Positions 8,902 to 21,061 are shown, counted from the first letter of the stretch. The stretch is DNA of 64,000 nt from Lachnospiraceae bacterium (GCA_022483465.1 JAKVNF010000004.1:433713-497712), one strand, 5' to 3'. The notes: a model not told the origin generated them from the sequence alone. Numbers and translations: made by a program.

Positions 8902-8930
8902 ATAATATATGGTACCATATATAGTGTCAA
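8902..8930 (-). promoter_or_regulatory. hicAB promoter with embedded operator
   Basis: On the minus strand, TTGACA (8925-8930) and TATTAT (8902-8907) are separated by 17 bp, a near-consensus sigma-A promoter. A perfect 18-bp palindrome centred on GGTACC (8905-8922, ATATATGGTACCATATAT) fills the spacer and -10, well placed for repression by the HicA-HicB complex. Confidence 0.85.
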
Positions 8931-8978
8931 GTTTTCCGTGCCTTTTAATGCAAACTCTTCATGGCTTTTCTACTAAAC

Positions 8979-10779
8979 ACGATCAATCGCATATCTGTAC
9001 ATATGAGTTGAAAGATAAATCCAGGTTTTGTCTGTGAGATTATCCCAGAGAGGGTGATCGCACATATGTGCAGAGGCTGAAGAGCGTGTTTTTATCGCGT
9101 TTTTCATCACTGTAACTAAAGAAAACTATTGTAAAATGCCCGACCCTCTACTATAATGTACATATGTGTTTTAAATAATGTACATATGTGGAGACTCTGA
9201 TGAGCAACACCTGCACAATACCGGATAATGTCAAAAAATATCGACCAGAAAAGTGTACTCGTATACGCAATGACAACGGGGTATACCGGGTTTACAAATA
9301 CTCCGCTATTAAGCTTCCAAACGGTAAATGGAGCAGTTCTTCTGGATATTTGATTGGAAAGATCATCCCTGATCAGGGATTTTCTCCAAACAAACGATAT
9401 CTCAGAGAACAGACCCGGTCTGAAGGAAATAGTACAACAGATATTGAGGAGATCACCGATCTTGCATATGGACAGTACGCTCTGCTGATCTTCCTCTCTG
9501 GTGATGTGTACACCAGGCTGAAGAAGTGCTTCCCCCTGGAGAAAGCTACACAGATCTATGCCTACGGTCTGATTCTGTGCGCCAACGGGTTTCTGCATGT
9601 TGATCAGATCAATGAGATCTACCAGGAGAGCTACCTGTCGCTTCTCTATAAAGACTATGACTTCAAGATGGGGCCCAGCGCTCTTGGAAATTTGCTTCAC
9701 GACCTTGGTGCGAGGGGCAATCCTGTCAGAGCGTTCGAGCAGTCACTGATCGATGACTGCTCCAGGAACATCGCAATCGACGGACATGTGATTCGGTCCT
9801 GCTCAGAGGAGAACGATCTTGCAGAGGCAGGGTACAAGACCAAACTGCTTAAGTCTTCTCAGGTCAACATCCTGATTGCCTATGACACCAAGCGGCATGT
9901 GCCCCTGATGTACCGGGCTTATCGCGGTTCCAGCGTTGATAAAAAGAGCTGTGAGAGTTTCCTTCGCAGCCGTTCCTTCACCAACACAAGGTTCGTGGTG
10001 GACAGGGGTTTCTTCTCCTCTGTGCTGCTGGATCTTATGTCCTCCAACGGAAACAGCTACATCATCCCGGTCCCGACAAGCGATAAGAACTTCAAACGGA
10101 TCAAAGTGAAACTGCAATACACCTCAGGTGAGTTCGTTTACAAGGGCAACACGAAGGATTCCGCCCGGATCCTCTACTATGAGGAGCAGATCGATGACAA
10201 CACCCGGATGATCTTCTACAAGGACTACGATGAAAACAACAGCAAGCGGAAAAGCTACCGGCAGTCCATTGATGAAGGGGAGGCCGGATACACACAGGAA
10301 AACTACGACAAGTATTCTGACTGGTGGGGTGTCTATGTGCTCCAGACCAGTTGCCAGGATCCTGCACCCCAGGTATTCACAGAGTACAAGGATCGCTGGT
10401 CGATTGAGACGTACAACAACTACATCAAGAACGACGCCGATTATAACGATCTGAAGTTACAGGACTACTACAACTTTCAGGGCTTCAACTTCATCATGCT
10501 GGTTGCCGGTATCATTCATTCAAATCTGCAGGATGCAACGAAGGTACTGGAGAAGCCGAATATCTCGACGATTGACATTCTCCTCAAGTCAGGTCACATG
10601 CGGCTCGTCCGGCAGGATTCCGAATGGGTCCTACACAACACAAGGACAAAGGATCTGGCGCTTCTCAAAGAAATGGGATTTGCACCTGATATGCCCTATA
10701 AAGCATCTAAATAGATATATGAACTAATAGTTATTATCCGGGATTCCGTTCATATGTACAGAAACCCGTTTGATCGTGA
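8979..10779 (+). mobile_element. IS4-superfamily insertion sequence
   Basis: Ends share an imperfect inverted repeat with cores ACGATCAA and TCTGTACATATGA, at about 8979-9006 and 10752-10779. A candidate 6-bp duplication CTAAAC lies at 8973-8978 and 10780-10785. Exact ends are uncertain by about 2 bp. It sits about 50 bp upstream of the hicAB promoter. Confidence 0.7.
9200..10714 (+). CDS. IS4-superfamily DDE transposase
   Basis: 504 residues from ATG 9200 (GGAG eight bases upstream). DDE blocks are IAIDGHVIRS (first Asp, ~residue 193), RFVVDRGFFSS (second Asp, ~266) and YKDRWSIETYNNYIKN (Glu, ~395), spaced as in IS1634/IS4-type enzymes. The frame is intact. Between 9150 and 9190 the upstream DNA carries two copies of TAATGTACATATGTG, and the terminal repeats share the TACATATG core, so these may be binding sites for the transposase that also limit its transcription. 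It is not obviously a sibling of the two IS1634-type enzymes in the window. Confidence 0.82.
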   Translation: MSNTCTIPDNVKKYRPEKCTRIRNDNGVYRVYKYSAIKLPNGKWSSSSGYLIGKIIPDQGFSPNKRYLREQTRSEGNSTTDIEEITDLAYGQYALLIFLSGDVYTRLKKCFPLEKATQIYAYGLILCANGFLHVDQINEIYQESYLSLLYKDYDFKMGPSALGNLLHDLGARGNPVRAFEQSLIDDCSRNIAIDGHVIRSCSEENDLAEAGYKTKLLKSSQVNILIAYDTKRHVPLMYRAYRGSSVDKKSCESFLRSRSFTNTRFVVDRGFFSSVLLDLMSSNGNSYIIPVPTSDKNFKRIKVKLQYTSGEFVYKGNTKDSARILYYEEQIDDNTRMIFYKDYDENNSKRKSYRQSIDEGEAGYTQENYDKYSDWWGVYVLQTSCQDPAPQVFTEYKDRWSIETYNNYIKNDADYNDLKLQDYYNFQGFNFIMLVAGIIHSNLQDATKVLEKPNISTIDILLKSGHMRLVRQDSEWVLHNTRTKDLALLKEMGFAPDMPYKASK

Positions 10780-10921
10780 CTAAACTATGGGGAGCTCAAA
10801 TTTTGACTACTTTCACGGTTTCAAGAATATCATTAATTCATCGAAGTTTTTATCGCTTCTATGATATGTTACCGCTAAAGGATTACTCATTTGTACTAAA
10901 AGAGCCCAAAGAGTATAAAAA

Positions 10922-11112
10922 ATCCCTGTAAGCCTTGTGGATTCAAGACTTGCAGGGATGTGTGTGTTTATTCGAGCTCTTCGATTGAAAAGGGGTTAGA
11001 GGCCCATAGATCCTATATCAGTGCCTAAAACAGTTCACTTCTGAACTGTTCTCTTCTGATTCATGAATTTACGGATGATTTGAATGTCATTTTATTGTCA
11101 CGAGTGACAATA
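10922..11112 (-). repeat. guaA-3'-end-like attachment site 3 with terminator and arm repeats
   Basis: TTATTCGAGCTC at 10968-10979, continuing TTCGATTG, reads ...Ile-Glu-Glu-Leu-Glu-stop on the minus strand; the TTCGATTG also matches guaA. A hairpin with arms ATCCCTG/CAGGGAT (10922-10959) and an A-run follows in the terminator position. An inverted repeat AACAGTTCA/TGAACTGTT lies at 11029-11050, and TGTCA repeats at 11085 and 11096 with inverted TGACAA at 11105. Offsets equal those at site 5. Confidence 0.7.
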
Positions 11113-11397
11113 TCATTATGCCGTGGATTGTCGTCCATTGCAAGCGATTTCGCAAACGGTCTCCGCCTCTGTGTCAAAAAAATATCGTCAATATAAAAGA
11201 CAACAATGGCCTACTCGCAAATTTCACCTCTTGCTACCACTTGCATATCACGATATCTTCCAATCCGGGGCGTGGTAAAAAGCGTTCGGTGAAACGGTGA
11301 ACTGCTCCCCATGACACTTTTAACTTGCTGAGCTCAATCATTTTTCACCTAAAAGATGGCGAAAGCCCTGTATTTTCAACGTTTTCTGGTGGGTGCT
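11113..11397. other. non-coding stretch right of attachment site 3
   Basis: No coding sequence can be supported. It holds one more TTAACTTGCT (about 11320) followed by GAGCTC, an outlying copy of the triplet at 11398. Confidence 0.35.
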
Positions 11398-11430
11398 TTA
11401 ACTTGCTCTTAACTTGCTCTTAACTTGCTC
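11398..11430. repeat. three tandem 11-bp repeats TTAACTTGCTC
   Basis: Three exact copies at 11398, 11409 and 11420, with a further TTAACTTGCT at about 11320. The 11-bp period again places the copies on one face of the helix, like the arm repeats elsewhere in the window. It is probably a protein-binding array, perhaps the arm sites of another lost integrase. Confidence 0.6.
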
Positions 11431-11449
11431 TTGCAATCTCAGAGTGTGA

Positions 11450-11650
11450 ACTATCCCCACTGATTCCAGTAAATACGCATCTCTATTTCGTGTTGTGTGG
11501 TCTCTCTTTGAGGCTACTGACTTACGTATGATTAAAGCTGGGAAATATGGGAAAGAAGAAATATCTGAGATGACAGGTGTCAGCCTCAAAAGGGTTGGCG
11601 AGTTGATTCGGCAGGAAAAGGAAGAAAAGAAAAATCCGGTCATGGCCTGA
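11450..11650 (+). pseudogene. fragment of unknown helix-turn-helix-like protein
   Basis: The open frame follows a TGA at 11447-11449 and has no start. It codes 66 residues ending KYGKEEISEMTGVSLKRVG then ELIRQEKEEKKNPVMA. EEISEMTGVSLKRVGELI reads like a helix-turn-helix followed by a charged tail. The upstream part is lost at the 11-bp repeats, so this is probably the end of a gene truncated at an island junction. A start at ATG 11527 would give only 40 residues. Confidence 0.45.
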
Positions 11651-11665
11651 GCTATGAGTAAGACA

Positions 11666-11706
11666 GATCCCACCAGCAGGAAAACGAATTTCCCTCTGGT
11701 GGGATC
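11666..11706. terminator. bidirectional terminator
   Basis: 11-bp perfect stem GATCCCACCAG/CTGGTGGGATC with CTTTG on one side. It lies between the plus-strand gene fragment and the minus-strand symporter and would end the lactose operon. Confidence 0.7.
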
Positions 11707-11712
11707 TTTGCA

Positions 11713-13149
11713 TTAGATTGTGGCTGCCTTTTCAGCTTTCATCTTTTCAACAGTCTTCTCTACATCGAGCCTTGCGAGAATGAGAAGAACCAGGAAGTTG
11801 AAGATCAGCGGGAGCCAGAGATACATGATGCCGAGCATCTGAATTGTGCTGGCAGGCTGTGTGGCAACACCACCCTTGATGTATCCGGAGAGTTCCAGGA
11901 GCCATCCGGAAAGCGCAACACCAATACCACCGCCAACCTTTGTTCCAAAGGACGTGCAGGAATACATGGTTCCTTCTACACGCTTTCCATCTTTGAGGTA
12001 TGTATATTCAGAGCAGGTGGCAATCAGAGCGTTCATGTCACCTTGAAGCGGACTCATACCAACCGCGGCCAGGGCTGTGAAAACGAGCATCAGTGGGACA
12101 CTGCCGAGATAACCAGCAACAAGGACACCAAGTCTTCCCAGAGTGCCCAGTATGTATCCGTATTTGTTTAGCCGGTACATCCCCTTGAACCTTGTGACCA
12201 ACATGGGAGTAAACAGCAGGCCGAGGATCATCGGTATGTTGATCGCCCAGGAGAATACCCCGAGAAGGTTTGCATTGTGCAGCACATAGGTCATGTAATA
12301 GATTCCCATGTTCAATGTTGCAGAATAGATCTGCATAAGAAGATAAGCGCCGCAGATCATAATAAAATATTTATTGTGGATCAGGATCTTGAAAGCTTCC
12401 TTGAAGGAATACTTTTTATTCTGATTATTTGCGATCGGTATAGCTTCTTCACTCTCTGTATCCATTACCAGAGGCTCATAGTCTTCGGATTGGGCAGTGG
12501 AATCCTCTGCCAGTTCTTCGGGCGAAAGCTCTTTCACTGAGAAAACAGAGATGGTATTGCTGATAACACCGATTATCGCGTAGATGATCGCAACTGTCCT
12601 CCAGGCAGCGGCGTCTCCTCCCAGAGAATTGACCCATGCCACCGTGATCGTCTGAATCAGCATACTGGTGCCAAAAGCAAACATGAAACGGATTGATCCC
12701 ATCTGGACGCGCTCATGATTGTTCTTGGTAATCAATGCTGTCAGTGCAGAGTAAGCGATGTTGTTGGCGGTATAGAAACCTGCATTCAGCACAGTGTAGG
12801 TGATAAAGAACCATGCATACTTTGAAAAATCCGACATATCCGCCGGAATACTGAAGATGGCGACCAGGCAGACGGCGCATCCGAAGTATCCATAGAACAT
12901 CCAGGGACGTGCTTTACCCATCTTTGTATGCGTTTTGTCGATCAATGCACCGAACAGCAGATCACTGGCTCCGTCGAATACTTTTGATACCGCAATCAGT
13001 GTCCCGACAACTCCTGAACTTAAGCCGGCCGTATCGGTCAGGAAGATCATGACAAAGGCAGACAGCAGGGCATATACGACATTGCCGGCAATATCTCCCG
13101 ATCCATAACCGATCTTGTTGTACCATTTCAGGTATTTCTTTTCTTCCAT
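11713..13149 (-). CDS. GPH-family sugar (probably beta-galactoside) symporter
   Basis: 478 residues from ATG 13147-13149, with AAGGGG eight bases upstream; an upstream ATG at 13171-13173 lacks a ribosome site. About 12 hydrophobic helices are visible, with the family signature VSKVFDGASDLLFGALIDKT at residues ~50-70 and a charged loop at ~225-260. The PTS-IIA tail found in LacS is absent, so it resembles MelB or short LacS relatives. It lies 147 bp downstream of lacZ on the same strand, so lactose or another beta-galactoside taken up with a cation is the likely substrate. The hairpin at 13246-13281 between the two genes may lower its expression relative to lacZ. Confidence 0.87.
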   Translation of the reverse strand: MEEKKYLKWYNKIGYGSGDIAGNVVYALLSAFVMIFLTDTAGLSSGVVGTLIAVSKVFDGASDLLFGALIDKTHTKMGKARPWMFYGYFGCAVCLVAIFSIPADMSDFSKYAWFFITYTVLNAGFYTANNIAYSALTALITKNNHERVQMGSIRFMFAFGTSMLIQTITVAWVNSLGGDAAAWRTVAIIYAIIGVISNTISVFSVKELSPEELAEDSTAQSEDYEPLVMDTESEEAIPIANNQNKKYSFKEAFKILIHNKYFIMICGAYLLMQIYSATLNMGIYYMTYVLHNANLLGVFSWAINIPMILGLLFTPMLVTRFKGMYRLNKYGYILGTLGRLGVLVAGYLGSVPLMLVFTALAAVGMSPLQGDMNALIATCSEYTYLKDGKRVEGTMYSCTSFGTKVGGGIGVALSGWLLELSGYIKGGVATQPASTIQMLGIMYLWLPLIFNFLVLLILARLDVEKTVEKMKAEKAATI

Positions 13150-13245
13150 TGTGGTTCCCCTTTCTTCCCGCATTCTTGCGGAAATGTGCAGCTACTTCTT
13201 GAAAATCTGTTATGTCTGACAGAGATGCCGATATTTCCTTTTATC

Positions 13246-13281
13246 ATTAGTGCTCTGCCGGCGCCGTGGCAGAGCAGTAAT
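13246..13281 (-). terminator. intercistronic hairpin between lacZ and symporter gene
   Basis: 14-bp stem with one mismatch around GGCGCCGT (arms include TGCTCTGCC and GGCAGAGCA). No U-run follows, so it may be an mRNA-stabilising or processing hairpin, or an attenuator, rather than a full terminator. Confidence 0.55.
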
Positions 13282-13296
13282 GCAGATTCTGAGATC

Positions 13297-16395
<3,099 letters not shown>

Positions 16396-16401
16396 CTATT
16401 T

Positions 16402-16473
16402 CATGACATTACCATGTCATGCATTTTCTTGACTCGGAACAGAATTCATATGATGTTCATCCATTGCTGTCAT
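16402..16473 (-). promoter_or_regulatory. lacZ promoter candidate and palindromic operator
   Basis: On the minus strand, ATGACA (16468-16473) and TATGAA (16445-16450) are 17 bp apart. A palindrome CATGACAT-tacc-ATGTCATG (8-bp arms, 16402-16421) lies just after the predicted start of transcription and 43 bp ahead of the ATG. It could bind the divergently encoded regulator or another repressor; which one is not shown by the sequence. Confidence 0.55.
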
Positions 16474-16637
16474 TTATTTCTGTTTATCTGTAGTTTATCG
16501 GTGTTAATGAGAAATTCATATAAAAAAAAATAGATGAAACATGCACAAAATGATACAATATCCGAAAAGCCGGGGTCGGTGCGACAGCAGAAGGCTTCTG
16601 GGAGTGTGAATAATGTATCATCAAGGGGAAAGTCGTT

Positions 16638-17564
16638 ATGCCTGAGGAAAAAGATCTCATTGTCGATAGCGCCTACTATAAGAATAACCGGATAGACTTT
16701 AAGGACAGAAAACATCCGCTGTTTGTTGGCAGCTGCGGGATGTTCCGTTTGATCAGTCGGCCGCGGCTTCCGACGTATAGACCGAGAGGAAGACTCGACT
16801 TTCAGCTGCTGTATGTGGCGCATGGCAGAGCTTATTTCTATTTCAATGGGAAACGACAGATCGTCAACGCAGGTAATATGGTGCTGTACCGTCCGAGAGA
16901 AGAACAACGGTATTATTATTACGGTGTTGACCGGACTGAAGTTTACTGGGTTCACTTCACTGGAAATGACGTGACGAATATCCTTCGAAAGTACGGATTT
17001 AAGGATCATGAGCATGTAATCTATACGGGTACGTCCGTTGAGTATAAGAATCTGTTTCAGAGGATGATCGAGGAGCGAAAAGGAAACCGGACGGATAACG
17101 AAGAACTTCTTGTAATGTACCTGCGGGAAATCTTTATCATGATTCACAGACTGGACGGAGAGCATGTTACACCAAAGAATCCGTTCCTGTCTGAAGAAAT
17201 GGTACATGCCGTTGCTTATTTTCACGAGAACTACAGGAAGCAGATCAGCATAGAAGAGTATGCGGCTGCAAGAGGAATGAGCATCAGCTGGTTCATTCGA
17301 AGTTTCAAACGATATACGGGGCATACGCCAAATCAATATATTCTTTCCCTTAGAGTCTCTAATGCGCAGATCCTTTTGGAGACGACTGCGTACAGTGTGC
17401 AAGAAATTGCCTCTGTCGTTGGCTATGATAACCCGCTGTACTTCAGCAGGCTTTTTCATAAGCTGTGCGGACAGTCCCCGAGAGAATTCCGTGATCAGTT
17501 TAAAGAAGAAGAGAAGGACGTAGAGGGCCGTAAAGAGAAGGACGGGATTGAATTTGGCGAATGA
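16638..17564 (+). CDS. AraC-family regulator of the lactose module
   Basis: 308 residues. The N-terminal ~130 form an AraC_binding cupin (LDFQLLYVAHGRAYFYFNGK then QIVNAGNMVLYRPREEQRYY), a sugar-sensing domain. The C-terminal ~100 hold two helix-turn-helix motifs (IEEYAAARGMSISWFIRSFK; VQEIASVVGYDNPLYFSRLF) and the QSPREFR ending. It starts at ATG 16638 behind AAGGGG. It is transcribed away from lacZ with 278 bp between them, the classic layout of a local activator. The inducer is presumably a galactoside, inferred from context only. Confidence 0.88.
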   Translation: MPEEKDLIVDSAYYKNNRIDFKDRKHPLFVGSCGMFRLISRPRLPTYRPRGRLDFQLLYVAHGRAYFYFNGKRQIVNAGNMVLYRPREEQRYYYYGVDRTEVYWVHFTGNDVTNILRKYGFKDHEHVIYTGTSVEYKNLFQRMIEERKGNRTDNEELLVMYLREIFIMIHRLDGEHVTPKNPFLSEEMVHAVAYFHENYRKQISIEEYAAARGMSISWFIRSFKRYTGHTPNQYILSLRVSNAQILLETTAYSVQEIASVVGYDNPLYFSRLFHKLCGQSPREFRDQFKEEEKDVEGRKEKDGIEFGE

Positions 17565-17633
17565 TTCTCTTCTGCACATCCGGGAGAACAACAAGAAATA
17601 GTCTGATTACTGTAAGAACATCAAGTAGGGAGA

Positions 17634-17679
17634 AGAGACGCCTGTGGATCAGTTGTATCCGCGAGGTTGTCTCTTTTTT
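17634..17679 (+). terminator. rho-independent terminator of the araC-type gene
   Basis: Outer stem AGAGAC/GTCTCT with inner GGAT/ATCC pairing, followed by a T-run at 17674-17679. Confidence 0.7.
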
Positions 17680-17898
17680 ATAAGAGCCTTTTTATGAGAG
17701 TATTCCACCGATAGTATGTCCTTTCTGGAATCCCGAGCTCAAGGCAGGCTTTATTAAGGCTGGCACCATTGGAAACCGCCTCTTCGATCAGCTGGATAGC
17801 TTCTTCGCGGTCTGAGGCGCTGATCGCGGCGGACGATGGGTTATTAACGAATAAAGTGCAGCAATAATCTATGGCATTGTCAGATATTCTGATCCGAA
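17678..17898 (-). pseudogene. IS3-type OrfA-like helix-turn-helix fragment
   Basis: The open frame ends at TAA 17678-17680 with no start codon upstream. The C-terminal ~45 residues read SDREEAIQLIEEAVSNGASL then NKACLELGIPERTYYRWN, the helix-turn-helix found at the start of IS3-family OrfA/OrfB proteins (N-x-A-C-x-x-L-G-I-x-x-x-T-Y-Y-R-W). There is no downstream transposase part. I read it as the relic of an old element. Confidence 0.6.
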
Positions 17899-18100
17899 AT
17901 TAATGGTACAGCTCTCCTTTCTTGCATATAATCGGGATGAAGAGGCAAGTTATATCGTTCCTATGATGCCGCTTTGAGTTCGTTAAGGCTGGGAAACAAT
18001 ATTTTGTTATGGGAACAAGTATTGCAGCATAATCTGCTTTGCTCACCAGATCTATACGAGTTGAGTGAGACGGTATTGCCAAGAGAGGAGATAATTGCAT
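17899..18100. other. upstream region of the DUF6462-type gene
   Basis: No coding signal. It ends with the AGAGGAGAT ribosome site of the next gene. No clear promoter was found. Confidence 0.3.
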
Positions 18101-18310
18101 ATGTCAGAGATGAAGACAACTGTTGACCGGACCAGAAGAGCATCTAAGAAATATGTTCGTTATAAGGAAGGAGCTGAGCTTTTCAGCATGGGGCTCAGTA
18201 AGTTTCAGAAGATGGCGCATGAGGCAAAAGCCACCTATAAAGTTGATAAGCTTGTACTGGTGAATGTTGATAAATTTGAAAAGTACCTGGAAACCTTTGC
18301 GGAATATTGA
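18101..18310 (+). CDS. DUF6462-like small excisionase-type protein
   Basis: 69 residues from ATG 18101, which has AGAGGAGAT eight bases upstream; a TTG six bases earlier is less likely. Sequence KKYVRYKEGAELFSMGLSKF then QKMAHEAKATYKVDKLVLVN resembles the DUF6462/excisionase-type winged-helix proteins found beside integrases in Clostridia conjugative elements: recognition helix around FSMGLSKFQKMA and a C-terminal strand VLVNVDKFEKYLETF. By analogy it may bend DNA during excision or act as a regulator. No integrase is adjacent, so it is probably left over from an island whose recombinase is gone. Confidence 0.65.
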   Translation: MSEMKTTVDRTRRASKKYVRYKEGAELFSMGLSKFQKMAHEAKATYKVDKLVLVNVDKFEKYLETFAEY

Positions 18311-18447
18311 TAAAGTCCATTAACAGAGGGCATGAAGTGATCCTGTTGCTCCTCGCAACATCAGTATGAAGACGGTTTCAGCCTCTGGCGTAAAGGGCGT
18401 GATGACCACGGGAAGCCGGCTGATTGTTCTGCAGGGAAAGGAGAAAC

Positions 18448-19173
18448 ATGAAAATACTGGTGATTCCGGACGTTCACCTGAAACCATGGATGTTCGAAGA
18501 AGCGGCAGCGATCATGAGAAAAGGCACTGCAGAAAAAGCGGTAAGCCTGGGTGATCTTCCGGACGACTGGGGCTGCCAGAACGTTCCGGGTATTTATAAG
18601 GAAACATTTGATGCTGCAAAGAAATTCAAGGAAGAATTTCCCGATACGCTTTGGTGTATAGGAAACCATGATGTTTCATATATCTGGGATTATGCAGAAT
18701 CAGGTATGGCCTATGGTTTAGCAAAGATTGCAGCAAAAGAAGGCATATTGTCACTGTGGACATCTATCCCGGATCAAAATCTTGCTTACGTGCACAGAAT
18801 CGATAATGTGCTTTTTTCGCACGGTGGGGTTTCGAAACAGTTCGTTCAGGAATATGTACCGGAAGAAGAACGGGACAACTCTGATAAAGTGATTGCGGCC
18901 ATTAACAGCATGACCGGTCAGCAGCTCTGGCAGGATAATTCTCCGATCTGGCTGCGGCCAAGGTATCTGTATGACGATTTCTATACACCTATGTACAAGC
19001 CGGATCAATTCTTCCAGGTGACTGGTCATACGCCGAAGCAGGCGATTATTCAGGAAGAGAATGTTCTTTCGTGCGACGTATTCTCAACTTATCCGGATGG
19101 AACACCGTTTGGAACACAGGAATTTTGTCTGATTGATACGGAGACCTGGCAATGGAAGCCAGTGGCATGCTAG
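18448..19173 (+). CDS. calcineurin-like metallophosphoesterase
   Basis: 241 residues from ATG 18448 (GGAAAGGAG upstream); the longer frame from 18424 has no ribosome site. Metal-binding motifs of the calcineurin-like fold are visible: IPDVHLKPW (D-x-H, residues ~6-8), LGDLPDDW (G-D, ~35), CIGNHDVSY (G-N-H-D, ~70), and later LFSHGG (~120) and VTGHTPK (G-H, ~190). Such enzymes hydrolyse phosphomono- or diesters, and small relatives dephosphorylate nucleotides or proteins; the substrate here is unknown. It has no signal peptide, so it is cytoplasmic. It follows the DUF6462-type gene by 137 bp and may be a phage- or island-type phosphatase. Confidence 0.8.
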   Translation: MKILVIPDVHLKPWMFEEAAAIMRKGTAEKAVSLGDLPDDWGCQNVPGIYKETFDAAKKFKEEFPDTLWCIGNHDVSYIWDYAESGMAYGLAKIAAKEGILSLWTSIPDQNLAYVHRIDNVLFSHGGVSKQFVQEYVPEEERDNSDKVIAAINSMTGQQLWQDNSPIWLRPRYLYDDFYTPMYKPDQFFQVTGHTPKQAIIQEENVLSCDVFSTYPDGTPFGTQEFCLIDTETWQWKPVAC

Positions 19174-19202
19174 GTCCCTGATTGAGATACGGAATGTATA
19201 TT

Positions 19203-20853
19203 ACTCAAACTTCCCACTTGGTCCGACCCTCGAAAAACGTTGAAAATACGCCCAAAATTGAGCTTTTTACTATGAGTTTTTCGGCTTCTTGACAATTGAA
19301 AAAGCACTCTGTGCCTTCTATAATAAGATCATCCACAATCAAAAGAAAGTACAGGTGCTCACAATGAGTATACATCAAAACAAGCCAATTGCAACTGCTA
19401 ATTTCGAGGACGAATGTGCGTTTGGAAACGCCATGAAAGAGCTTGGCGTAAGCGCTCTCCTGAAGGCCTCCAATATCACCAAGGCGAAGGGTGCCTCTGC
19501 ATATGAGCTCTTTCAGTTTCTTGTAATCCTCGTGTTCCAGAAGTGCAACCTGTATCACTTCCTCAACTCCAAGAAGAAGGATACTGCCTATGACGATAAC
19601 ACCTACTACCGCTTCCTGAATGAAGGACGCTACAACTGGAGAAAGTTCATCCTGCTCCTCTCCGCCAGGATTGCCGCCTATTTCACTACTCTTACCCGCG
19701 AGAACAGAGCACGATGCTTCGTGCTCGATGACTCTGTCATCGCCCGTAACCGTTCCAAAAAGGTGGAGCTGCTCTCCAATGTCTACAATCACGTGATCCA
19801 CAGAACCGAGAGGGGATTTAATCTCCTTCTTCTTGGGTGGACCGATGGATACAGCTTCCTTCCGGTCCAGTACATCATGCTTGCTTCGGCCAAGGCTAAG
19901 AGCCGCATCTGCGACGTATACGACAAGCACCTGCGTCATAACACCAACGCGTACAAGAGACGGGTGGATGCAATTACGCAAAAGCCCGTGATTGCACTTC
20001 AGTTGCTTCGCTTCGCCATTGACGCTGATATCAAAGCCGAATACGTGCTCATGGATACCTGGTTCACGACAGAACCGTTCATCTGCAACATCAAGAACCT
20101 CGGCCTTGAGGTGATCGGCATGCTCAAAGATACCAAGCAGCAGTATTGGTACAAAGGCAGGCTGTATAACCTGAAAGGCCTTGCGAAGACTGCCATCCGT
20201 CATTGCCCGCAGGGGAACCTGTTCGGGTCCATTGTTGTCAAAACGAAGTATCAGCAGCTTCCTGTCAAGCTGGTCTTTGTCCGCAATCGCAACAAGAAGG
20301 ATGAGTACATCATCCTTCTGACCACTGCGGTGACTCTGCCCGACAGTGAGGTAGTCAGAATCTATGGCTACAGGTGGGGCATCGAGGTATGCTTCAGGGC
20401 ATGCAAGTCCTTTCTCAAGCTTGGCAAGGAGTTTCAAGGACTCAGCTACGACGTAACCGACAGCACAACTGCACTCGTGCTCACACGATTTCTCATTCTC
20501 GAGTATATCCGTCGCAAGAAGAATGATCCCAAGACCATCTGTGAGCTGTTCTTCGTCTGCTGTGATGACATTCAGGATATTTCCCTGAAGCAGTCGATTA
20601 ACCGTCTTGCTGCAATGCTGATCGAGGGGGTCAGAACAGGTGATGTCTCCATTCAGATCTCCGAAAAGATGCGTAGCGACCTGACGAACTGGTTTTCGAC
20701 ACAGCCTGAGTTTATACAGAACCTGTTCCGCGACTTCCTAAATTTGTTTCTAACAAGCGATAAAGTTGCATAATGCTGTCAAGTTTCAAAAAATCACCTG
20801 TTGAGCAAGAAACCATCGGCTGTTACAGCATTTTTCAAGTGGGAAGTTTGAGT
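19203..20853 (+). mobile_element. IS4-family insertion sequence
   Basis: 1651 bp with perfect 18-bp inverted ends ACTCAAACTTCCCACTTG (19203-19220 and 20836-20853). It is flanked by the 5-bp duplication ATATT at 19198-19202 and 20854-20858. Confidence 0.92.
19364..20773 (+). CDS. IS4-family DDE transposase
   Basis: 469 residues from ATG 19364, with AGGTG upstream. DDE blocks are CFVLDDSVIARNRSKKVE (first Asp, ~residue 130), AEYVLMDTWFTTEPF (second Asp, ~236) and IYGYRWGIEVCFRACKSFLK (Glu, ~347), the Y-(2)-R-(3)-E-(6)-K signature of IS4. The frame is intact and both ends and the duplication are clean, so it may be active. It has no counterpart elsewhere in the window. Confidence 0.92.
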   Translation: MSIHQNKPIATANFEDECAFGNAMKELGVSALLKASNITKAKGASAYELFQFLVILVFQKCNLYHFLNSKKKDTAYDDNTYYRFLNEGRYNWRKFILLLSARIAAYFTTLTRENRARCFVLDDSVIARNRSKKVELLSNVYNHVIHRTERGFNLLLLGWTDGYSFLPVQYIMLASAKAKSRICDVYDKHLRHNTNAYKRRVDAITQKPVIALQLLRFAIDADIKAEYVLMDTWFTTEPFICNIKNLGLEVIGMLKDTKQQYWYKGRLYNLKGLAKTAIRHCPQGNLFGSIVVKTKYQQLPVKLVFVRNRNKKDEYIILLTTAVTLPDSEVVRIYGYRWGIEVCFRACKSFLKLGKEFQGLSYDVTDSTTALVLTRFLILEYIRRKKNDPKTICELFFVCCDDIQDISLKQSINRLAAMLIEGVRTGDVSIQISEKMRSDLTNWFSTQPEFIQNLFRDFLNLFLTSDKVA

Positions 20854-20858
20854 ATATT

Positions 20859-21061
20859 AGTGCTGCTGGATAACAGATATGCTCAGATAAGGCTGATGAA
20901 AACACAGGTCAGAGAAGCAGGATACGGATTGACCGTGGCTTTGAAGTTAAAAAAAGCCGGGGCTTTCACCCGGTAAATTCATGGACAGATGTCCCGATTG
21001 GGACAAGACGTGAAATCAGAAGAAAAAAATTGCATCATTCATTCAGTGCCGATACTTTTTG
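20859..21061. other. stretch between the IS4 element and attachment site 4
   Basis: No convincing gene is visible. A hairpin-like CCGGG/CCCGG lies at about 20958-20975. It appears to continue the DNA that lies left of the IS. Confidence 0.3.

Noticed and set aside
11398-11430. Short direct repeats as a CRISPR array
   Set aside because: The unit is 11 bp with no spacers and no cas genes nearby; it fits a protein-binding array.
19205-20437. 410-codon minus-strand frame
   Set aside because: Antisense to the intact IS4 transposase and lacks a ribosome site.
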